A stretch of DNA of 64,000 nt from CAADGV01 sp040290295 (GTDB lineage: Bacteria; Bacteroidota; Ignavibacteria; UBA10030; UBA6906): NCBI GenBank assembly GCA_040290295.1, contig PSMW01000014.1, forward strand, positions 1 to 64,000. Reading direction: 5' to 3'. The notes beneath the pieces are model-generated. The model was not told the origin of the DNA. It worked only from the letters and a program-made list of their open reading frames with translations, and made no database searches. The position numbers and the translations under genes are program-made. How positions within the stretch are numbered: position 1 is the first letter of the stretch; each line of letters opens with the position of its first letter. Below, piece by piece: positions 37,342 to 46,756 of this stretch.

Positions 37342-38349
37342 ATGCCGCAGAACGAGCTTCTTCTCTTTGTTCTCTTCAATGTGTTCATACTGCTCCTGCT
37401 CGCCTTGGACTTGGGAGTGTTCCACCGGAAAGACGAGGCGGTGAGTCTCCGCGAGGCGGCGGTGTGGAGCGCCGTGTGGATTCTGCTGTCGTTGGTGTTT
37501 AATCTTGGTTTGTATTTTTGGGTGAAGGATCGGACCGGGAGCGCGAGTGAAGCCTTGCGCGTCAGCTTGGAGTTTCTCACCGGCTATCTCATGGAGAAAG
37601 CACTCTCGGTGGACAACATCTTCGTCTTCATTCTGATGTTTTCCTACTTCGGTGTGCCGGCGAAGTTTCACCATCGCGTGCTCTTTTTGGGTGTGCTCGG
37701 CGCACTCATCATGCGAGCGGTGTTCATCGCTCTCGGTGCCGCACTCATTGCTCGGTTCGACTGGATTCTCATCATCTTCGGCATCATCCTCATCGTTAGC
37801 GGATGGAAGATGGCATTCGGCGGCGGCGAGGAGGTTCATCCCGATAAGAATATCGTGATTCGTCTCGCGAAGAAACTCTTTCCTGTCAAAGTCGGCTTCG
37901 ACTCGCATCGCTTCATCGTCCGCGAACACGGCAAGCGGCACATCACGACGCTGTTTCTGGTCCTTCTCACCGTCGAAACAACCGACGTGATTTTCGCGGT
38001 CGATTCGATTCCGGCGGTGTTTGGCGTGACGCGCGATCCGTTCATCGTGTACTCGTCCAATGTTTTCGCGATCCTCGGATTGCGAGCGTTGTATTTTCTC
38101 TTGGCAGGCATTATGAATACGTTCTACTATTTGAAGTACGGCCTGTCGCTCATCCTTGTCTTCGTCGGATGCAAGATGTTGGTGGAAGATGTCGTCCATA
38201 TTCCGATTGGCATTTCCCTCGGCGTCGTGGGGACGGTGCTGACGGTAACGATCGCCATGTCTCTTGTTCGCAACCGGCGGGCTGTCGTGAGGCGCCATCA
38301 TCCACCATCTTCTCTCCCATCACACAACCCTTCTGGAGACTCATCATGA
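37342..38349 (+). CDS. TerC family integral membrane protein
   Basis: A 335-residue protein with about nine hydrophobic helices and the conserved acidic membrane motifs SLEFLTGYLMEKALSVDNIFVF and TVETTDVIFAVDSIPAVFGVT, diagnostic of TerC/Alx proteins. In E. coli, Alx exports manganese; relatives are linked to tellurite resistance and to metal loading of exported enzymes. The stop overlaps the start of the M2 peptidase gene (ATGA). That is notable because the next product is an exported zinc metalloenzyme. Confidence 0.9.
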   Translation: MPQNELLLFVLFNVFILLLLALDLGVFHRKDEAVSLREAAVWSAVWILLSLVFNLGLYFWVKDRTGSASEALRVSLEFLTGYLMEKALSVDNIFVFILMFSYFGVPAKFHHRVLFLGVLGALIMRAVFIALGAALIARFDWILIIFGIILIVSGWKMAFGGGEEVHPDKNIVIRLAKKLFPVKVGFDSHRFIVREHGKRHITTLFLVLLTVETTDVIFAVDSIPAVFGVTRDPFIVYSSNVFAILGLRALYFLLAGIMNTFYYLKYGLSLILVFVGCKMLVEDVVHIPIGISLGVVGTVLTVTIAMSLVRNRRAVVRRHHPPSSLPSHNPSGDSS

Positions 38350-40136
38350 ACCGTTCGGTCGTCCTTCCGATTCTCATCGCTGGCCTTACGTTCACATCGT
38401 GTTCGTCCGATCCGAAGCGCGAAGCGGAAGAGTTTCTGCACGCGTACAACGCGCAATACCAACGTCTGTTGTACGATGCCAACAAAGCTCAGTGGCTCGC
38501 CAACACCGACATCAGCGATGCGCACGATAGCCTTGCGACGGAAGCAACCAAAGCGTTGGCGCGTTTTCAAGGAAGCGTCGAGGTGATCGCACAAACCAAA
38601 AAGCTCCTGGCACAAAAGGACAAGCTCGACCCACTTCAAAGTCGGCAGATCGAAAAGATTCGCCTGGCGGCGGCACACAACCCCGGCACCATTCCTTCGA
38701 CGGTCGATTCGTTGATCGCCGCGACGACGAGGCAGACGAGCATCTTGTACAGCCACGAATATTGCATGCCGGGGAAACACGGCACAACGACGAAGCTGAC
38801 GACCAACGATATCGATCGCATCCTGCAAGAATCGAACGATGTGCAGGAGCGACTGCGCGTCTGGGAAACTTCCAAAGGTGTCGGCGTGAAATTGAAAGAT
38901 GGATTGCTCGAACTGCGCGGGCTGCGCAATCGCGTTGCGCGCGAAACGGGCTATGCATCGTACTTCGCTTTGGAAGTCGCCGAGTACGGCATGACGACCA
39001 AGGAGATGATGGATATGATGGAGAAGCTGATCGGCGAGTTACGACCATTATACTCCGAGCTTCACACGTACGCGCGGTACGAATTGGCGAAGCGTTACAA
39101 ACAACCCGTGCCCGATAAACTGCCGGCGCATTGGTTGCCAAACCGGTGGGGACAAAACTGGCCCGGCATTGTCCGCGCCGTGAACCTTGACGCGCTCTTC
39201 AAGGACAAAACGAAAGAGTGGATCGTGCAGCAAGCCGAAACCTTCTACGTGAGCATGGGATACCCGAAACTGAATCGCACGTTCTGGGAGCGTTCGGATC
39301 TGTACCCGGTCGAACCCGGCTCCTCGCGGAAGAAAAACAACCATGCTTCAGCGTGGCATCTCGATCTGGCAGACGACTATCGGTCGCTGATGAGCGTGGA
39401 GCCGAACGACGATTGGTTTCGCACCACCCATCACGAGTTGGGACACATTTACTACTTCATCGAGTATGCGCGTCCGGACGTGCCGTTGCTGTTACGTGAA
39501 GGAGCCAATCGCAGCTTTCACGAGGCGATCGGCGACCTGATGGCGATTGCCGCGATGCAACGTCCGTATCTGGAAGACGTCGGGTTGCTTCCTCGCACCA
39601 TGACAATCGACCAAACCATTTGGCTCCTGAACGACGCGCTCGCCAGCAGTTCAGTGGTTTTCATACCCTTCGCCGCCGGCACCATGTCGCATTTCGAGCA
39701 TGATCTCTACGAATTGAACCTTCCGCCGGATCAATTCAACACGCGATGGTGGCAGTATGTGGAGTGGTACCAGGGCATCGTTCCACCGACGCCGCGGGGC
39801 GAACAGTACTGCGACGCAGCGACGAAGACGCACATCATCGACGACCCCGCGCAGTACTACGATTACGCTCTCTCCTGCGTGCTGAAGTTTCAACTCCACG
39901 ACTTCATTGCACGCAACATCCTGAAGCAGGATCCGCGTCGCTGCAACTATTACGGGAACAAGGATGTCGGCACCTTCTTGCGCAGCATCATGCGTCTCGG
40001 TGCCACGCGAGATTGGCGGCAGGTCTTGAAAGAAGCCACCGGCGAGGAGTTGAGCGCACGCGCGATGCTTGCGTACTACCAACCACTCACCGACTACCTC
40101 AAGAAAATCAACAAGGGGAGAAAGCCCGCGCTGTAG
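38346..40136 (+). CDS. M2 family peptidyl-dipeptidase (ACE-like) lipoprotein
   Basis: A 596-residue protein with a lipobox (LTFTSC, Cys about residue 19) and the ACE-type domain. The zinc motif is HHELGH, with the third ligand in FHEAIGDLMAIAA. YYDYALSCVLKFQLHDFIAR lies near the C-terminus. M2 enzymes release dipeptides from peptide C-termini and need zinc and usually chloride. It is presumably tethered in the periplasm and feeds on peptides. The start is set by the signal peptide and the ATGA overlap with the TerC gene; the frame is open upstream inside terC. Confidence 0.9.
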   Translation: MNRSVVLPILIAGLTFTSCSSDPKREAEEFLHAYNAQYQRLLYDANKAQWLANTDISDAHDSLATEATKALARFQGSVEVIAQTKKLLAQKDKLDPLQSRQIEKIRLAAAHNPGTIPSTVDSLIAATTRQTSILYSHEYCMPGKHGTTTKLTTNDIDRILQESNDVQERLRVWETSKGVGVKLKDGLLELRGLRNRVARETGYASYFALEVAEYGMTTKEMMDMMEKLIGELRPLYSELHTYARYELAKRYKQPVPDKLPAHWLPNRWGQNWPGIVRAVNLDALFKDKTKEWIVQQAETFYVSMGYPKLNRTFWERSDLYPVEPGSSRKKNNHASAWHLDLADDYRSLMSVEPNDDWFRTTHHELGHIYYFIEYARPDVPLLLREGANRSFHEAIGDLMAIAAMQRPYLEDVGLLPRTMTIDQTIWLLNDALASSSVVFIPFAAGTMSHFEHDLYELNLPPDQFNTRWWQYVEWYQGIVPPTPRGEQYCDAATKTHIIDDPAQYYDYALSCVLKFQLHDFIARNILKQDPRRCNYYGNKDVGTFLRSIMRLGATRDWRQVLKEATGEELSARAMLAYYQPLTDYLKKINKGRKPAL

Positions 40137-40327
40137 GAAGACAACGCAAACCACGGCTTGGTGCAGCGCTGCAAGCCCGATGCGACGACGCAAGCCATCT
40201 TGCCATAACCCACGATGTCCCGATGCTGTCGATCAGGAGATGCAACTCTCGCTCAGCGACCTTGCGTGAGGTTCGAGATAGCTTTGATCGAGTGAACGAC
40301 AATCCAATGGACTTCTCTGAAATTGGA

Positions 40328-40819
40328 TTAGTACCATCGAACCACCCGCTCAATGGAATAGGTACGGTAACCGAGTTCCTCGTCGGCGACGCCGGCATCG
40401 TAATCAATATAACCATAGCGTGGAAAGCCGAAGCGAGCGTCATACTGACCAATAAGCTGTGCAACACTATCAGGATGTACTGATTCGGCAAAAGAAAATA
40501 ACAGTTCGACGCTCTTGTATCTTCCCGCTTCCGTGATGATGGAAACGCCATCGGATTGCCGTATCACATCGATGACAGTTCCGTTTCTCACGACGACTTT
40601 GCACACTCCCCTGTACACGCAGAAGCAGAGCATTTCTTGCTCAATCACATAGTCCTTGAGATTGTATGCAGCCCATCGTGTTGGGATGTCCACAATGTTG
40701 CTGAAGTCCTCTGTGATTGGCTTCGTCACAAAAGGAATTCTCGTACCGCTGTCAGTACAACTCCACAATCCAAGTGTAAAAAGGAGGTGTACACAGAGAG
40801 ATGGAAATGTGGTTTTCAT
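40328..40819 (-). CDS. Lipoprotein, DUF6174-like
   Basis: A 163-residue protein with a lipobox-like LFTLGLWSC (Cys about residue 21). The body reads YVIEQEMLCFCVYRGVCKVVVRNGTVIDV and ends GFPRYGYIDYDAGVADEELGYRTYSIERV. The CFC motif followed by a short beta meander, with a late YD..FG(F/Y)P element, matches DUF6174. Function unknown. It is convergent with the M2 peptidase gene; the 190 bases between them hold nothing I can identify. Confidence 0.7.
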   Translation of the reverse strand: MKTTFPSLCVHLLFTLGLWSCTDSGTRIPFVTKPITEDFSNIVDIPTRWAAYNLKDYVIEQEMLCFCVYRGVCKVVVRNGTVIDVIRQSDGVSIITEAGRYKSVELLFSFAESVHPDSVAQLIGQYDARFGFPRYGYIDYDAGVADEELGYRTYSIERVVRWY

Positions 40820-40955
40820 CTGTCAAAGACGGGATGGATGGACATCCTTTTGCTGTCTGCTTTGAGTTGAAATCTCTATCTCGTGCCTGCCGCAATTCAC
40901 CTTATGACAAAATCTTCTTTGAGCTTGCCCTGTGTTGCTCGCAGCGCGTCGAGCT

Positions 40956-41840
40956 TCAGGGAAGAAAGGTTTGCACTCGCTGACGAAGGGCAGCGAACCA
41001 AGCAGGGAGCTTGTCGTACCATGGTGTCAGAAGAGCGAGCGAGAGCAGGATGTTCTCCCAAAAGAAAATATTGAGAAGGAACAAGCAAAGAATGTGGAAG
41101 GGAACCAGTACAGCAAACCAGATGAGTCGAAACCGTGCGCTGACGAGGCACAAGGGAGACAACAACTCACAGCAGGTCGTAACGACAAATCCGGCTTTAG
41201 CAATCATCATCAGCCGCGAGCGGCGAATGATCCACTCGCCGAAGTGCCACCCGTCGGGATCCAATCCGGAAAGAGACACGAACCAAAAGCGTAAGCTGTC
41301 GTCAAGAAAGATGTCGGGTGCGGAGTGGACGAACCGAAATGCCGCGATGGAAGCATACGGAAGAACGAGAGCGAACGCCATCGTCATCATTGCGGCTGCA
41401 TACGCCTGCGGCATGCGCGAGTGTGTTGGTTCGGAGAGGGCAAAGCCATCGGCAGCGGGAGCAAAAGCCAATACATACACACAAAAGAGCGCTGCAAGGT
41501 CTTGGTGATTCACGAACGTAAAGCTGCGTTCGATTCCTTGATGCAGGGTCAGCAGCACTGCGCTCGCAATCGCTGCAAGGCGATAGGGTCGCAAACCGAG
41601 CGCCGCATATACCAAGCAGAGCACCAAAAGCCACTTCATTGTGCTCAACACATCCGCCGTCAGGATCCAATCCCACATCCCGTGGGGCACAAGCCGCAGT
41701 ATCCCCACGGGCTTGAAGATCGACCGCGGCATCTCTGCCAGAAAAGAAAACGTGTCCGGAACAATCTTCGCCAGCCAAATCGCGAAGACGATCACGCGTA
41801 CCATACCGAGGGTTTGCGGACGTACGTTGGCGTGAATCAT
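40956..41840 (-). CDS. HTTM-like multi-pass membrane protein
   Basis: A 294-residue membrane protein with about seven hydrophobic segments (VRVIVFAIWLAKIVPDTF, WLLVLCLVYAALGL, LIWFAVLVPFHILCLFLLNIFFWENI). The layout resembles the HTTM domain found in vitamin-K-dependent carboxylase-like proteins, but I see no globular extension. ATG 41840 follows a strong RBS (aggagg). The start overlaps the stop of the upstream membrane gene (ATGA), so the two probably form one complex. Confidence 0.7.
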   Translation of the reverse strand: MIHANVRPQTLGMVRVIVFAIWLAKIVPDTFSFLAEMPRSIFKPVGILRLVPHGMWDWILTADVLSTMKWLLVLCLVYAALGLRPYRLAAIASAVLLTLHQGIERSFTFVNHQDLAALFCVYVLAFAPAADGFALSEPTHSRMPQAYAAAMMTMAFALVLPYASIAAFRFVHSAPDIFLDDSLRFWFVSLSGLDPDGWHFGEWIIRRSRLMMIAKAGFVVTTCCELLSPLCLVSARFRLIWFAVLVPFHILCLFLLNIFFWENILLSLALLTPWYDKLPAWFAALRQRVQTFLP

Positions 41841-42400
41841 TTCTCCTCCTGCGGGACGATGGCTTCCCAAAGAAATGCGGGTGCACTCGAATACTGTCCT
41901 GCTCGAGGGTGAAGATACACGACCACCTTCGATACGATGATGGACCTCGCAGGGTCGTTCGGATGCATCTCGTTGTAGCGCCGACCAAGCGTTGCCAGCG
42001 TTTCCTTGTGTTGCATGAGCAGTGCACGCTGCTGAGCGGTATCCGATGCCGCATGAAGGGCAACGATCTGCCGGTACAACTTTGAACTGACACGATCAGC
42101 CATCATCGCCGAGAGGAGTCGTGAGGGAACAAGTTCCGTCGATGTCCCACTCCGCAGTAACGCCGTGTAGCGATACAACGCAGGGTCGCCTTTCTCTACC
42201 GATCCGTACATCATCCAACCAACGAAAGGGAACGTATTGCGGGCAGCAAGATGCCCGACGACGATCAGCAGCCAAAGAGAGGCGCTGAACCATCGCGTCG
42301 ATCGCTTCACGCTGGCGAAGGTGCGGCGGAAGCTTCTGTTGAGCAGAACCGGGAGCGCCACCCCAACGATCAGCACTGCTTGGAGGAGTGTGGTCAGCAC
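41837..42400 (-). CDS. Membrane-anchored partner of the HTTM-like protein
   Basis: A 187-residue protein with two N-terminal hydrophobic helices (LLQAVLIVGVALPVLL, ASLWLLIVVGHLAA). A soluble domain of about 130 residues follows, containing FPFVGWMMYGSVEKGDPALYRYTALLRSG. Proteins with this layout often precede HTTM genes. Translational coupling to the following gene (four-base overlap) supports a joint role. Biochemical function unknown. Confidence 0.65.
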   Translation of the reverse strand: MLTTLLQAVLIVGVALPVLLNRSFRRTFASVKRSTRWFSASLWLLIVVGHLAARNTFPFVGWMMYGSVEKGDPALYRYTALLRSGTSTELVPSRLLSAMMADRVSSKLYRQIVALHAASDTAQQRALLMQHKETLATLGRRYNEMHPNDPARSIIVSKVVVYLHPRAGQYSSAPAFLWEAIVPQEEK

Positions 42401-42406
42401 AGATTG

Positions 42407-43726
42407 CTAGCGGAGATAGTACTTAAGTGGATTGGGATCGACGCGGCATTCTTCTGCAATGCGGATACGGTCGATCTTTCCTTCGTCGCGCAATTTGTAG
42501 AGGCGCGGCACCATCCGATCGCGCAACTCGATGGGTGTCATCGGGTTGATGAAGATGCCGGTTCCACCCTCGAAACCCGCGGGCACCGTTACGCGCCACT
42601 TGATCAAGACATGCCAAGGCATTTTGTACACGGCATCAACCGGTGTATAGTACCATTCCTCATTGCACGAAATCTGACTGCCCATTGCTGCATGGATGGC
42701 ATGAACCAAGTTGCTGATGCCTCGGATTTCCTCGTCCGTGTGTTCGTACGGTCTGCCTGCTTGCGATTTGGAGTAGATCTCGATCGTCGGAAAGCGGTGG
42801 CCGATGCCGGCAAAGGCGAGGGCGTAGTCGTTTTCGGCGAAGACGAGATTATGATGGGCGGCGAAGTTTGCGCCGAATTGGTTGTACACGTTCGGGTCGT
42901 CGCGAATCATCTTTGTTTGTTGCTCGATGGACGATCCCCATTCGTCGATCGCGACGATCTGTTTGTGGAGATGGTCGAACGATGCGCCCGCGGGTCGTAG
43001 CCAATTTTGGAACACGCTGATGTAGCGAACATAGCGATTGGACGCAAACACATCGCGCATGGCATCGATCGTAAAACGGAAATACTGGAAATGTTCCTCG
43101 AGCGTCATCTCACCCGATGAGTACAAGTCGGTGTCGAACTCCGCGTTGTCCTTGTAGTGCCGCCGTGCAATGATCATCTCATGACAGCCGCTGAAGAAGG
43201 CATCCGCAAGGGCGAATCGCTCCGCCATGGTCAACTTTTCCATCTGCTCTTCGGTCTTGCCTTCGCGTTGCAGTTTGTAGTTGATAATGTCGGTCACGTG
43301 TTTCAGCCCTGTGGGATTCGCCAGGTACTCTTCCTTCCAGCGTTGTTGCACGGCGGTCATTTTGTAGGCGTAGTTCTTTCGCCAGTACTCCAACGTGACG
43401 ATCTCGAAGAGATTGCCGAGGCGCCGGAATTCCGCCGTCGTATCAAAGTACGTATCGGGAGCGAGACGAGTGAGCTGCTCCCATCGTCCGTCGGGATGAC
43501 GAATGAGGCGAGCTTTTTCCGGAGCGGTTTCGTAGTAGCACGCTTGGCAGAAGCTGCAATAGTCTTCCGGGGTGTGCCGCTCGAGTTTCTGCGGCTCGCG
43601 TTGCACATCGTTGAACGTTGGTTTGCTGCGCCTGCCGGCAACAGCCCATACTTCGGTGCCGGTGAACGGATTGACTTGCTTCACCGTTCCGTCCGGCATG
43701 ATGGTATAGTACATCGTCACGTGCAT
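42407..43726 (-). CDS. DUF4921/GalT-like nucleotidyltransferase family protein
   Basis: A 439-residue protein related to galactose-1-phosphate uridylyltransferases. CSFCQACYYETAP is a zinc-ligand-like cluster, and RPAGASFDHLHKQIVAID has the HxH-type catalytic environment of the HIT superfamily. The spacing fits DUF4921. With a phosphohexomutase and enolase next on the same strand, a role in sugar-phosphate or sugar-nucleotide metabolism is plausible. The upstream frame to 43753 begins at a TTG; ATG 43726 (MHVTMYY) or 43714 is preferred. Confidence 0.75.
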   Translation of the reverse strand: MHVTMYYTIMPDGTVKQVNPFTGTEVWAVAGRRSKPTFNDVQREPQKLERHTPEDYCSFCQACYYETAPEKARLIRHPDGRWEQLTRLAPDTYFDTTAEFRRLGNLFEIVTLEYWRKNYAYKMTAVQQRWKEEYLANPTGLKHVTDIINYKLQREGKTEEQMEKLTMAERFALADAFFSGCHEMIIARRHYKDNAEFDTDLYSSGEMTLEEHFQYFRFTIDAMRDVFASNRYVRYISVFQNWLRPAGASFDHLHKQIVAIDEWGSSIEQQTKMIRDDPNVYNQFGANFAAHHNLVFAENDYALAFAGIGHRFPTIEIYSKSQAGRPYEHTDEEIRGISNLVHAIHAAMGSQISCNEEWYYTPVDAVYKMPWHVLIKWRVTVPAGFEGGTGIFINPMTPIELRDRMVPRLYKLRDEGKIDRIRIAEECRVDPNPLKYYLR

Positions 43727-43765
43727 AGCGTCAGTCGTCGGGGATGTGAACAAAATACGTTGTGC

Positions 43766-45169
43766 TCATTGCTGCGCGGCAGCGAGGAGGGCGTCCACTT
43801 TTTCGATGTTGTCTGCTTCGGCATAGAAGCGAATCAGCGGCTCAGTGCCCGATGCGCGCACGAGCAACCACCCGCCGCCTTCGACGAAGAACTTGAAGCC
43901 GTCGGTCTCCTTCCGCTCGATGACCTTATAACCGGCGATATCGTTCACGCGTTTGCTGAAACGCTTCATGATCGCCGACTTCTCCTTTTCGGTCATGTGC
44001 TTGTCGATGCGCTTGAATTCGTGCTGACCCAGCTCGTTCATCAGCTCGCGCACCAGTTCGCTCAAACTGCGCTGCCGCACCGCCATCATTTCGCACAGCA
44101 ACAAACCGAGAAAGATACCGTCGCGCTCCGGCAGGTGTATCTTTGTGCCGAGTCCGCCGCTTTCCTCTCCGCCGATCAACACGTCGCGCTCGGTCATCAA
44201 GCGGCATACGTACTTGAAGCCGATAGGCGTTTCGTGCAACTTCAAGCCATACTTCGCACACAGCTTGTCCACCATAGTGGTAACCGAGAACGTTTTCACT
44301 ACTTCGCCCGACAACCCTTTTTGTTCGACGAGATACTTGAGCAACAATGCAAACACACGCTGCGAGTCAACGAACGTGCCCTGCTCATCCACCGCGCCGA
44401 TACGGTCTGCATCACCATCGGTGGCCATGCCGATGTGGAAGCCTTCCGTCTTCACGCGATGCATCAACATCTGCAGGTTCTGCGTGATCGGTTCGGGATT
44501 CGTTCCGCCGAACGAAGGGTTGTACTCGCTGCGCATCTGGACGAGATTCGGCAAGACGCCGTTCAAGACGCCTTGTCCCGCGCCGTGCATCACATCGTAG
44601 AGAATCTTGATGCCGGAGGTTTTGATGCGATCGAAATCCAGCTTTGTCATCAAATCGTCGAGGTATCGGTGCTTCATGCCGACGTGCGTGATCGTTCCTT
44701 TCTCCACAAGCTGTGCAAAGGCTTTCTTTTCGGGAGGAAGTTTTTTGAGTTTGAGAATGGCGGCGAGTTGCTTCTCGACCTGAGCGATGGTTTCGGGGAA
44801 TGCCGGTCCGCCGAATGCTCCCTTGATCTTGAAGCCGTTCCACTTGTACGGGTTATGGCTCGCCGTGATGACAATGCCCGCTGCAGCTTTCTCCTGCTTC
44901 GTCATTAACGAAATCGCCGGCGTGGTGGCAATGCTATCGGAGAGTTTGACCTTGATACCTTGATGGGCAACCGTTGTTGCAACGACTTCGGCAAACTCTT
45001 TGGACATGAATCGCGCATCATAGCCGATCACAATGCCGTTGCGAATGTTCTTGTGCTTCTTGTAGTGGCGCGCCGTAGCAAGCGCCACTTTCCTGAGATT
45101 CTCGAACGTGTAGTCATCGCCGATGACTGCTCGCCAGCCATCCGTACCGAATGTAATGGGTGTGGACAT
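43766..45169 (-). CDS. Phosphoglucomutase/phosphomannomutase family enzyme
   Basis: A 467-residue alpha-D-phosphohexomutase. The catalytic Ser104 lies in GIVITASHNPYKWNGFKIK, the Mg loop is ATDGDADRIG, the sugar-binding loop is GGEESGGLG and the phosphate-binding loop is VRASGTEPLIRFY. The four domains appear complete. The enzyme interconverts hexose 1- and 6-phosphates. Specificity (glucose, mannose, glucosamine) cannot be decided by eye. It lies between the GalT-like gene and enolase. Confidence 0.92.
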   Translation of the reverse strand: MSTPITFGTDGWRAVIGDDYTFENLRKVALATARHYKKHKNIRNGIVIGYDARFMSKEFAEVVATTVAHQGIKVKLSDSIATTPAISLMTKQEKAAAGIVITASHNPYKWNGFKIKGAFGGPAFPETIAQVEKQLAAILKLKKLPPEKKAFAQLVEKGTITHVGMKHRYLDDLMTKLDFDRIKTSGIKILYDVMHGAGQGVLNGVLPNLVQMRSEYNPSFGGTNPEPITQNLQMLMHRVKTEGFHIGMATDGDADRIGAVDEQGTFVDSQRVFALLLKYLVEQKGLSGEVVKTFSVTTMVDKLCAKYGLKLHETPIGFKYVCRLMTERDVLIGGEESGGLGTKIHLPERDGIFLGLLLCEMMAVRQRSLSELVRELMNELGQHEFKRIDKHMTEKEKSAIMKRFSKRVNDIAGYKVIERKETDGFKFFVEGGGWLLVRASGTEPLIRFYAEADNIEKVDALLAAAQQ

Positions 45170-45329
45170 GCGTGTGTGGGTCTCCGATGGTGTTGTGAAC
45201 TATGTGCTTGTTTGCTGACGGCATCGGAATGCCTTGAGTGTCAGTATCAAAGATACGCTTCTTGCTGGTTTCATGCTTGGGAGTGCCTTGTTATTGCGCG
45301 GTGAGCGCACTGCACAGCACATCGTGTGG

Positions 45330-46613
45330 CTATCTCTTGAACGCCGCCCGCGCGGGGTAGATTGCTTCGTCGCCGAGCTGTTCTTCGATGCGGAGCAGTT
45401 GGTTGTACTTCGCGATGCGGTCGGTGCGACTGGCGGAGCCGGTTTTGATTTGTCCCGCGTTCGTGGCAACGGCAATGTCGGCGATGGTGGCATCTTCCGT
45501 TTCGCCGCTGCGATGGCTGATCACTGCGGTGTATCCTGCCCGCTTTGCTATCTCGATGCAGTCCAACGTTTCCGTGAGCGTGCCGATTTGGTTCACTTTG
45601 ATGAGAATCGAATTGGCAACGCCCATGTCGATGCCCTTGCTTAGAAACTCGGTGTTGGTGACGAACAGATCGTCGCCGACGAGTTGGATCTTCTTGCCGA
45701 GTGCATCGGTGAGCATCTTCCATCCCTCCCAATCATTCTCCGCCATGCCGTCTTCGATGGAAATGATGGGATATTGACGTACCCAGTTTTCATAGAACGA
45801 CACCATCGCTTCGCGCGTAATTTTTTCTTTGGTGGATTTGTAGAAGAAGTATTTCCCATCCTCCCACATTTCGCTCGATGCAGGATCGAGCGCAAGGGAG
45901 ATGTCGTTGTCCGGCGTGTAGCCCGCTTTCGTGATGGCTTCGAGAATCACCTCGATCGCTTCCTCGTTGCTCTTCAGGCTTGGAGCGAAACCTCCTTCAT
46001 CGCCCACAGCGGTGTTGTAGCCTTTGGCGTGTAGGACGCTCTTGAGCGCATGGAACACTTCAGCACCCATGCGGAGCGCCTCGCTGAAACGTTCAGCTTC
46101 CGTCGGCACGATCATGAATTCTTGCAGGTCCACGTTGTTGTCGGCGTGCTTGCCGCCGTTGAGGATGTTCATCATCGGTACGGGCAGGACTTTGGCATTG
46201 ACGCCGCCGATGTATTTGTACAGCGGAACGCCCAACGCCGTTGCCGCCGCTTTGGCAACGGCAAGCGACACGCCGAGGATCGCGTTCGCTCCGAGCTTCG
46301 ATTTGTTCTTTGTACCGTCGAGTTTGATCATCAACTCGTCGATACCGACTTGGTCGGTGGCATCCCAACCGGTCAGCTCTTCGGCGAGCGTGCTGTTGAC
46401 GTGTTCGACGGCATTGAGGACGCCTTTGCCGTTGTAGCGCGTCTTGTCGCCGTCGCGCAGTTCGACTGCTTCGTGTTCGCCGGTTGAGGCGCCGCTCGGC
46501 ACTGCTGCGCGCCCGATGATGCCGTTTTCCAGTTCAACATCCACTTCGACGGTGGGATTGCCGCGCGAGTCGAGAATTTCACGCGCGCGGATGTCGCTGA
46601 TGATCGTGTTCAT
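45330..46613 (-). CDS. eno: Enolase
   Basis: A 427-residue enolase, the glycolytic 2-phosphoglycerate dehydratase. It opens with IISDIRAREILDSRGNPTVEVDV and has the PSGASTGEHEAVELRDGD loop. Mg ligands are in ALDPASSEMW, SIEDGMAENDW and LVGDDLFVTN. The catalytic Lys lies in NSILIKVNQIGTLTE, and SHRSGETEDATIADIAVATNAGQIKTG completes the active site. The start at 46613 follows an aggag RBS. The 160 bases between this gene and the phosphohexomutase hold no gene. Confidence 0.97.
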   Translation of the reverse strand: MNTIISDIRAREILDSRGNPTVEVDVELENGIIGRAAVPSGASTGEHEAVELRDGDKTRYNGKGVLNAVEHVNSTLAEELTGWDATDQVGIDELMIKLDGTKNKSKLGANAILGVSLAVAKAAATALGVPLYKYIGGVNAKVLPVPMMNILNGGKHADNNVDLQEFMIVPTEAERFSEALRMGAEVFHALKSVLHAKGYNTAVGDEGGFAPSLKSNEEAIEVILEAITKAGYTPDNDISLALDPASSEMWEDGKYFFYKSTKEKITREAMVSFYENWVRQYPIISIEDGMAENDWEGWKMLTDALGKKIQLVGDDLFVTNTEFLSKGIDMGVANSILIKVNQIGTLTETLDCIEIAKRAGYTAVISHRSGETEDATIADIAVATNAGQIKTGSASRTDRIAKYNQLLRIEEQLGDEAIYPARAAFKR

Positions 46614-46756
46614 GACTGCTCCTGTTGTGTGCACATGCAATGAGGTGATGATCGTCGGGGAGATTTTTTGTGCGTACCAAGTACGCCAAAAGAGAAAAGA
46701 AAATCAATGGACGGCATCGCATGACAACGGACTTGCCCATCCTTTACTGTTACATT

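Noticed and set aside
43157..44908. 583-codon plus-strand open frame
   Set aside because: It is antisense to the GalT-like and phosphohexomutase genes, which have full catalytic motifs; the plus-strand translation is low-complexity and spans two genes.
46673..46698. GCGTAC/GTACGC hairpin beside a T-run, upstream of enolase
   Set aside because: The T-run is on the wrong side for either transcript, so it is not supported as a terminator.
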